Below, in pieces: positions 1 through 9,000 of a stretch of DNA of 9,401 bases. The notes below the pieces were generated by a model that ran no database searches, was not told where the DNA came from, and saw nothing but the letters and a program-made list of their open reading frames with translations. The DNA is from Candidatus Omnitrophota bacterium (GTDB lineage: Bacteria; Omnitrophota; Gorgyraeia; Gygaellales; Profunditerraquicolaceae), in assembly GCA_023247875.1 (NCBI GenBank), contig JAHFFQ010000019.1, positions 4,752-14,152 on the forward strand, written 5' to 3'. The position numbers and the translations under genes are program-made. The number at the start of each line of letters is the position of its first letter. Within the stretch, counting starts at the first letter, position 1.

Positions 1-3000
1 CGCCTATAATTCCTCCGGTTACCCCGCCGGTGGTTCCTTCTGCGGCACCGGAGCCTTCTATGCTAAGCTATATATTCAATTTAGCATGGAGCCATCCTTG
101 GGTAACCTTAGCCGTTATTGCCATCGCGATCATACTTTCAATTATAATCTATAAATCCATTAAGGCGGGTAAACAGCCTCAGGAAAAGCCGGAGCAGGCT
201 CCTAAACCGCAGGCTCGACCTGCAGATGATGGAGCCATTGCTGTTGAAGCAGCTATGGAAGATGCATCAGCTAAGCCAGTTGCAGATGTTGTTGCTGTGA
301 ATGTAGCTGCAGAGCATACGGAGCAGGCTCCTAAACCGCAGGCTCGACCTGCAGATGATGGAGCCATTGCTGTTGAAGCAGCTATGGAAGATGCATCAGC
401 TAAACCAGTTGTAGATGATGCCGAAGTCTTGGAGTTAGCTGCAGAACTGGTTTCTCCGGAGACTAACACTCCGAAAGCTGTTGATGAGGTAGTAGGGCAT
501 CAGCCAGTAGGAGAAGCGGAAGAAGTTAGCCCTCTTCTGGTAAGAGAAGAGGCCGGGGAAGAGCCTGGTATTAAAGCTGAAGTTGAAAGATTGGTTAATA
601 TTCAGGGTTTAAGCGGTTTGGAATTGCTTACCCGCCAGGTCAGAATAGGAGAGCTTATTAAGCAGGTGCAGCAAGCTGAGTTAAGTGAAGGGGAACAGAC
701 AGGGTTATTGCTCAAACTTCAAGATTGCCTGACTCAAATTGGCCAGGCTGCATCAGATAGACAAAACGGACAGTCTAACAGCCCTATCCGGGCTCCAGTG
801 GTTCCTGTAAATATACCTGCAAGAGAATCCATAAGAATAGAGGGATCTTATATCAACAAGGTAGCCACTTCATCCTTGGCTGCTACAAGAAACTTCCTTG
901 AAGAGCGTCTTGGTTATTCTGGCCGGGAGAATTCAACTGCCAAGTCCCAGCTAACAAAAGAAACTATTTTTGACGTAATCCGCTCCAAAGCTCCTCCATA
1001 TATTGCCTCCATAGTCACCAGTACCAAAAGGTTAGGGTCAACCTTAAAGGAAGCAATTAAAAAATGGAGGAACAATGTTAAATCTACAAGAGAAGATGAG
1101 CTTACAGGAATTTCGGGAAGAATTGAAGGCGCTGGAGACCCAGTATCTGCTTCGCCGGTTGGAAGAGATCAGGCAGGTTGGGATGGACGCAATGTTAGCG
1201 GCGTAAATCAAACTTTTTACACCGGTTTCTTATTCATAGCCACAGGCTTAGCTACTATTGCTTATGGTAATGGACTAATAGGGCTGATACCCTTAGGCTT
1301 CATTATAAACTTTGCCTTATTAATACTACTCCATAAAGTAGAGGCTAACGCGCCTAATGAGCCCAACGAGCTTGGCGCAACAGTTGTTAATCCTTCCTAC
1401 AGAGAAACAAACCCGGGTTTAATTCAACCGTATTTCAGAAAACCATTTAAACTTTTTAACCCAACCGCCAATCATATCTACCGTGGCAGGTATATGATAG
1501 CGGTTTTGTTGTTGCCGGGGGTCCCAGGGCACCTCCTCCAGGTGATGACCCCTCTGGGGCTCCCGGAACAACAAATACAAGAAATACAAGGAGGTGTACC
1601 ATGGCACCTATTAAATTCAGTGAGCTCGTGTTTGACCACATCGTTGAATTCAGCAAGGATCACACCATTTTTGCAGCCGCAAAGAATGGGGACGGGCATC
1701 TCAGGCTCTTCCTTATCAATGAAGCTAACGGCCACGTCTACACTCGAAACGGCCGGGCAGATTCCTGGGAGGAACTCTTTGGCGCTGATATCAGCGCTGT
1801 CATTGGCTGTATTGATGCTGCCCGGACCAAGCACATTCCGGTATACAGGATCAACGGCGCTAATGGGGAGAGGCCGCAATAATGATCAACCTGCGGCCTT
1901 ATCCGCCTCCAGCCCCACCGAACAGATAACATCATCCGACCATTCCCTGTCTGAATTAAAAAAGTTTGGGCATATCCTTGCCGCCTTCCCCGAAGATATA
2001 ACCTTCGGTTTTGAACTGGAATTTAATATCAAGACTCAATACGAACGAGGCCGGAACGGATCTTTTACTCCCGAAGAGAGAAGGAGGATTATTGGCGCGA
2101 TAGAGCGGATTATTCCTTCGGGCTGGATAATGGAAGGCACAGCCAATTTTAACGAATGCAAGACCGGCGTGTATGTAAATACCGAAGAGCAGTGGTATGA
2201 ATTCCTGGATGTCTTGAGCAAATTACAGCAGGAGCCGCTGGCTAAAGGGTTATACAGTGTGCATATGCATATCAGCCGGAAGTCATTGAGAAAAGACTGG
2301 TCTGATTTGCATATCGATGAGTTGCGTCTGGCCAGATTAGTTAAGGTCTACGAGGCATTATGGCGGGCTTTATCCGGATACAAATGGAGAGCGCCCAATT
2401 CGGGTTACGTTAAAGTTTTAAGCCCCGAAGCGGCAATCAACGGTCAGGGGATACGCGACCACGATAAAATTATCAATGGGCCGACCCGTATGGGGACCAT
2501 AGAAATCAAGATTATCTCCGGTCTTCTTAACGCCCAGGATCATTTAGACGCGGCTAAACTGCAAGAGCAGCTATTCTGGGCATTTGTGCTCTTAAGTTTA
2601 GTTGATAAAAACTATGACCATACACCCCTGGCTCTTCTGGGTATTCCTCTCCTTGCGGGAAGCAATCCCGTGAAGAGCCAAAGGAACGCAGTGAACAGAT
2701 TCCTTGAAGTGGTATATAGAGATTATCCGCAAGGAAGGGAAATAGCTGAAAGGTTATTTGACGCGCTGGCGGATCAAGAGCCGGGCCTGTCAGAAGCGGA
2801 AGTATCAGCACGGCAGGAGAGGGTAAGGCAGACTTATGAACAGTTTGGTTTGGGCCTGCTTTACAAAGGCCATGTTGAGCATGAAGGCTATAATAAAAAT
2901 ATTATAGGTTATTTAGTGCAGGCGTCGATATTAAAGCAGTTGGCCCAGGATTTAGTCAATGCCGGATGGAGCAATGAGCAGGCATTAGGGTTTTTCCCGG

Positions 3001-6000
3001 CAGAAATGCATTTAGCGCTTCTAAGGGCGTTAAAAGAGGCCCGAGGCCAGGCCAAGGAAACCCAAGAGCTTAATGAAGAAGAAATAGCGGCTTCCCTTGA
3101 TGAAAAAGCGGCAGAATATGTGGAGTTTGGGCTTGCGATATTATATTACGCGCAGAAAAGATTTGGCGATGATAAGGCGGCATTAATAGAATTCCTAAGC
3201 CGTACTGCGGTATTGCGTAGGTTAGCTCAGGACATCGCGCGCGCGGAGGAAGAAGCCGTTAATAATGCAAGAAAGCAGGCTGCGAAACAAGAATTTAATG
3301 AAGATGCTTTTAGGAATGAATTTAGGTCAGGAGTACTTAATAAGGTTCCGGAAGAAATCCGCTCCGCGCTCGAAGAAGCACTAAAAGATGAAAGAGAGTT
3401 CGGCGATACTTTCCAGAGAGTGCCGTTAGAGAGCTCCATCCCTGATACAGTTGATGCCCGCACCAGAGACGATATTATCAGCGCTATCAGGCAGGCAGAC
3501 ACTAAGCGTTTAAGCCGCATTACCAGCAGGCGGTTTGTGGTTGATCCTTCCACAGGGTTGATTAATTACAATAAGTCTAATCCTACTACATGGCAAAGGA
3601 TTAAGCAGAATAAAATAGTAATTATTATAGTCTTATTAATCGCTTTATTGGCAGGAATATACAGGGGTTGCGGTGAACAAATAAAAAATACAATAAGTGC
3701 TCCTGCTTCAAAGACAGAGCAGATCGTGAAAGAAAAGCGTACGATAGATGTAACCCAGTTTGTGGTGAAGAATAAAGTTCTTAAGGAATTCGGCAAGGAT
3801 ACGGATAAATTGGTTAGAGCATTGGCCAATAAAATCGGCGTTGATGCAGACTTGATTTATCAGATTAATCCCGGTTTAAAAGGCTCAGCGCTAAAGAAAG
3901 ATATGAGAATCAATCTGCCTTTGCCGGTAAAGATATTGCAGAAATTAGCAGATGGCAGGGTAGTGATCGGGATAGAGGTAGATAAATGGCCGGAAGATAT
4001 TGCCAGTTGTTTATACTGGGCAGGAGAGCATTTTGAACTGCACTGGCAGGAGGTAAGAAAACATAATCCTCAACTTGAAGGCCGCAAAGGCAATGGGCAG
4101 AGAGGCAAATATTTCGTGATTATTGTGCATCCCGGAGAAGTTATAAGGGTGCCTGTTAGGGTGCAGAAGGTTACTTACGAAGTAAATGTGAAGAAGCAGG
4201 TACCTGCTACAAAACCGGTTGATTCTGGTAAAAAAGATACAATGAAAGGACAGTTCGCGCTTTTTACCGCTATATTCGCCGGGCTGTACTGGCTGTTAAG
4301 AAAGTTAGGGACTGGCAAGAAGAGCGGGCCTGCGCCTGCTGAGGTAGCTGCCCCTGAAGCTGAGCCGGTTCAAGAAGCTCCTGCAGAGACCGAAGAAGCA
4401 CAGCCGATAAAAGAACCTGTGAAGACAAGCATCTTAACAGATCGGTTTATGGAATTACGCGGCTGGATAAATAGTGCCTGGAAATACGTAAAAGATAGTA
4501 TTGCTCGGGTTAGAGGATATCTGCGGGATCGTATGGCAGAGAGGGCTTGGAAGGCATACCAAGAAGAACAAGCATCCTGGCTGCAGCTAGAGCAGGAGAG
4601 GAAAGCCGGTAAACAGGAAGCCGTAGAGTTAGCCTGGCAGGAGCACAAGCCTCAGTTAGAAGAAGCGCCGGCAAAGAGCCAGGAGCAGATATGGCAGGAA
4701 CGCGAAAATGATGAAGAGACCTTACTCAAGTCCAGGGAGCAGGACATAGAAAGAGGATTTGAGCAGATCGAGTCCGAAAGAGAATCCGCACAAAAAGAAC
4801 TTGAAACCTCCTTACAGCCAACCCAGGAAGAATTGGAAGCGTTGCAGGAACTTGAAGATAGCCCGGAGGAAGAAGAGCCGGTTACTGTTCCTGTCACAGA
4901 AGTCCCTCAGGAAGATCCGGCTGTCCCGGAAGCAATAAAAGAAGAGAGGCCCCTGCAGACAGTTTCCGAACTTATTAAAGCTGCCCGCGTTTTACGCAAG
5001 GAATTCAATAGTTGCGATGACCCGGATGCGTGGTTAACGCTTAATGAGCAGATGGTTAATTTAGAAGCAGCAAGAGATGAACTTGTTAAGACAGCTGGCA
5101 TATTCTTGCGCGGAATAATATTGCTTGTTTTTGCAAGGGCTGAAATAGCCTGGCATAGAAGCGGCAAAAGGATTGCCCGGGCCCATCGGATGGTTGAAGA
5201 TGCAGAGAAGTCTCTTAAAGAAGGAGACCTGGACCGCGCCACACAGATTTTGCGCGATTATGCGACAGTATTGAATCCATACAATATATACGCCTGGAAG
5301 TTATTGGGATTGACTTATCAAAGAGAAGGTTTGCACGAACAAGCCATAGCCGCATTTAATCAATGCCTTAATGAAATTCTTGATGTAACCGACGGCCCGA
5401 TAGCCAGATGGATAAGGACGCAATGGTACTCACTGGACAGGGTTTATCTTTATATTGCTGAAGCCTATGTTGCTATGGATGATTACACATCCGCACTGGC
5501 TGCTTATCAGGAAGCTTTAAAATGGGTTCCAAGATCCATCTGCCCAGCAATAGAATCTCGGATAGAACAAATTACTCTTGCCTCCGAGGCATCTGAGCCA
5601 ATGCCTCAAACTGCAATACAAGACTTACAAGCATATCAAAGAGAACAAGCAGCTTGGCTGCAGTTAGAGCAGGAAAGGGAAACCAGCAAGCCAGATGATA
5701 TTGAAGCAGCGTGGACACAGCACCGCAGTGCCGAAGAAGGCAGAGTAGTTATAGATACTGCTCCAAGTAAAGAACAGTTATGGAGAGATAATGAACAGGT
5801 CCAGCAGCAGCTCCTCAGGAAGGCGCAAGCCAGGCAGGAGCAAGATGACAAGGAATTGGAGTTTACACAAGAAGAAATGAGAGAGGAGCAAGAGGCGCTT
5901 GAGGAGTTGGAGGCCAGGGGCCAAAAGTACGAAGAAACAGAAACCCAGCTTCAACTCAACATAGAAACCAGGAGGGGTATAGAGATAGAGCTTAGCCGCC

Positions 6001-9000
6001 TTAATGTTGAGATGCCTGTTGAGGAGATCGAAGCTATGCGTATTGCCCTCATCGAGAAAGTGCAGGCTTCCCGCGCCGCTCCCGAAAGAAAGGAATTCCT
6101 CGTCAGCCTTATTAACAGAGGAATAGAACAACTCTTAGCTGGAAAAGAAACCCAGATTCAAACGGCAGAAGATGCCTCAATCCTTCAAGAAACAGTCCCA
6201 ACCCCTTCGAAATTTTACGGTTATACAAAAATAATTATATATTTAGCTCTTGTTATTATGGCTTTATTGGCAATTTTCAGGGGCGACTCCGTTAAGCAAG
6301 CGACAAAACCTCTCTCCGGAATAATTGATTTACAAAAAAGCGAAGAATCTTTGCCTCAACCGGCGAAACCTCTGCAGGAAAACCCGCAGCCTGTTTCCGG
6401 TACAGTTGGCCCGTCTAATAGCGATGAGCTTAATGAGCAAAATGCATTCAACGTGGTAATAAAATTAAATGAATTGCACGATGTTCATCAGAAAGAGTCA
6501 GCGCGAAAATTAGTCCGCGGCCTTTCCGACAGGAACTTATACTATCTGTTCGCGGCCCACAAGTCATTATCCCTGCCTATGTATGGTTGGACCTTTGACC
6601 TGCTGTATTATGAAATGCTCTCCCGTATTAACAGGGATGGGTTGGTCGCGTATATTTCAAAGGTAGATGCCCAAAGGCGCTTCACGCGCAATTTTGTTAT
6701 CAATTTAGCGCGTTATAAAAGGCATGTTTGGGCGATTGGGCAGGATAATGTCCTGCTGGATGATATCGCGGCTATACTTACCTCCGATCTGGAAATGGCA
6801 TTTATTGTATCTCCCGGCTTAGTGGAGCTGTATGGGAAAAATAGAGGCACAGCTCTCGGGGATATGATTCTGAAAACTGTTGCGGATAGCTATCAAAAGG
6901 TAAAAAATTCCGAGGGCGATATAAGCTCCTTATTAGAAGGGCTTATGAAGATTCTAAAAGGAGAAATAAATACTATTGATATGCCTGAGGTAAGAGATGA
7001 AGAAGGGATCCACAGCATATTAGTCGGCTCACACAATGCATTTTTTAAAGATAAATTACCGCCTGAAATATACTTGACCTATCTTATGAATCCTCTTGAA
7101 AGAGCGGGATTCAAAAGAAATGCACAAACGGAGACAGGGTTCGGTTTCGGCAAGAACTGTATCATCCTAGAAAGAAAACGGGGAGGGAAACTGACGAGGG
7201 TCATTATCGCAGATATGCAGACTTCTGCCAGGATATCGGGGAATAAGTATATTGGGACATACATAATTGATGACCATTCCAATCAATATCCGGAAGATTT
7301 GAATATGGTCTTGACCGGTTCCCTGAATAAACAGGCAATAATTTGTCCCATTAGCTGCGTGGTAAGCAAATTCAACTTTTTTGTTTACGAAAATTATCCC
7401 GAAGTCTATACCATAGCGAAATCGGAGCAGGATAATATTATTGGTGGCGTAGACAGGATGCTTACATATATACGTTTCATGGATCAACCCGGGAAAAAAG
7501 ATTTCAGCCAATTAAAATCTGCTTTCAAGACAAACCGCTTATTAAAAGAGCTTGTTTTGCCCGATGTTGATATCCTACTTAGAAGGCATATAGGGTTAAC
7601 TAAAAAGTATTTGGCTGAGCCACAAGCAGAAGAACGCACTGTTGGAAAGCCGAACATAGAAGAAACGGTATCTTCTGCTATTAATGTAATGGGGAACAGG
7701 GCGGCGGCCCTACCTCCAGGGAGACCCACCGCTGTCCTTCCCATTACAAATGATAATACTGATGCCGTAAGCTCGTCAATTATAAATAATACGAATACCT
7801 ATAATCTTTCAGCTAGGAAGCAGAGAACAAATCATGATAATAAAGATAAGAATATCAGATGGGCGGGGTTTGTTATTGCCCTCGGTTTGTTTGGATTAGG
7901 CCATATATTAACTATTGCAGGGTATGTAATTGCGGGACCTCTGCTTTATATATTGGGCGCGGCGATGACGGTGTTAAAGATATACAAATCCTGGAGCCGT
8001 AAGAACCCGGGAGCGGTACTAAGTTTACCGCGGCAACTGTTAGTTATTTTTGTTATCTTGTTTGCGCTGTTTTATCCCCAGTATAAAATAGCGCAACAGC
8101 GCGTTGCTCAAATGGAAGCAAAATCATGCCAAATGAATCTGGCTACCGATGAATCATGGATGGCGAAATTCAATGATCATCCTGCTTTATTCAAGGCACT
8201 GGGGGAACTGGCTAAATATGATAGAGAAACCTTCGATTATTTAAAGAACAATAATCTTGATAATAAATTGTATATTCTAATTACAACTGCAGGATTTGGT
8301 AAAAATGAAGCAGCGTGCCTAAGCAGGAAGAACCTGGGAACCTACGGCTGGTTTAATCCCGGAGGGGCAGCTATCCGGATTAATTTAGGGGCAGAAGCTT
8401 TAGATAAAGATGAATTAATCAGGGGACTTAAGAATAGCGGCCTTAAGATAGAGCCCGGGGAAATAAGGAATATGACCGTGGAAGAGTTGGATCCGCTTAG
8501 CGTAAGGAATGTATTCAAGTCACTGGTTCACGAAGGGGGAGCGCACGGCAGGGATTTAGCACCTTATTACAGCAACTTCCTTTCGAATCTATTAGAAGAG
8601 CAGCTGACTGCCTTAAACGTTATATTTTATGAAAAAAGAGCTTTTGCCAGGGTAGTAGAGAAATCGCTTAAGGCAGGCTATAGAATTACACCTCTTGATC
8701 GCTTTGAGAATTATAGAGAAATTTATAGCAGAAAAGCACGTCAACAGGCAGCAGAGGATATATTAATTCTTGCCGTGGTTTTGGTATTAATGAATTTCAG
8801 GAGAATCGACGAACTTTCCACAGCGGCCAAAGAATATCTCTTGTCTCTTATTGGTTCGTCCAGTTCTGCTATCGCGGTTCTGCCTCTTGGTGCAATGATG
8901 ACTACCTGCGGCAGTGCGGTTAAAAGTATGCTGGTGGTTGATGCTCACCCCGCGATCAGGGACCTTATCAGGGAGATTTTAAAAGAAGCCGAATACGATA

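Noticed and set aside
60..62. ATG as a possible start of the giant gene
   Set aside because: The frame is open upstream with a coherent Pro-rich sequence and there is no Shine-Dalgarno sequence before it.
179..469. Minus-strand frame rich in Ala/Ser/Thr across the tandem repeat
   Set aside because: Complement of a Glu/Ala/Pro-rich linker, and its internal repeat is only the mirror of the 129-base repeat; no ribosome site.
1460..1530. Programmed -1 frameshift from the giant frame into frame 2
   Set aside because: No good slippery heptamer in phase was found; GGGGGTC at 1517-1523 is only a partial match. An indel or nested gene explains the data more simply.
1505..1575. Intrinsic transcription terminator
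   Set aside because: The hairpin is strong, but no T-run follows on either strand, and the giant frame continues through it.
1478..1879. Minus-strand 133-codon open frame
   Set aside because: It lies opposite the segment where plus-strand frame 2 has clear coding periodicity; it has no ribosome site, Cys/Pro-rich odd composition, and is explained as a mirror of the low-stop plus strand.
1882..1929. ATG overlapping the TAA of the small ORF, opening a 15-codon Pro-rich frame (MINLRPYPPPAPPNR)
   Set aside because: The stop-start overlap with GGGGAG upstream is suggestive, but the frame is too short and compositionally biased to claim as a gene.
5091..5150. Hydrophobic stretch TAGIFLRGIILLVFARAEIA as a membrane helix
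   Set aside because: It contains two Arg and one Glu and adjoins TPR-like helices; an amphipathic or capping helix is more likely.
3227..7744. Several minus-strand open frames of 67-117 codons
   Set aside because: All are shadows of the giant plus-strand frame, with Ser/Cys/Leu-rich composition and no upstream signals.
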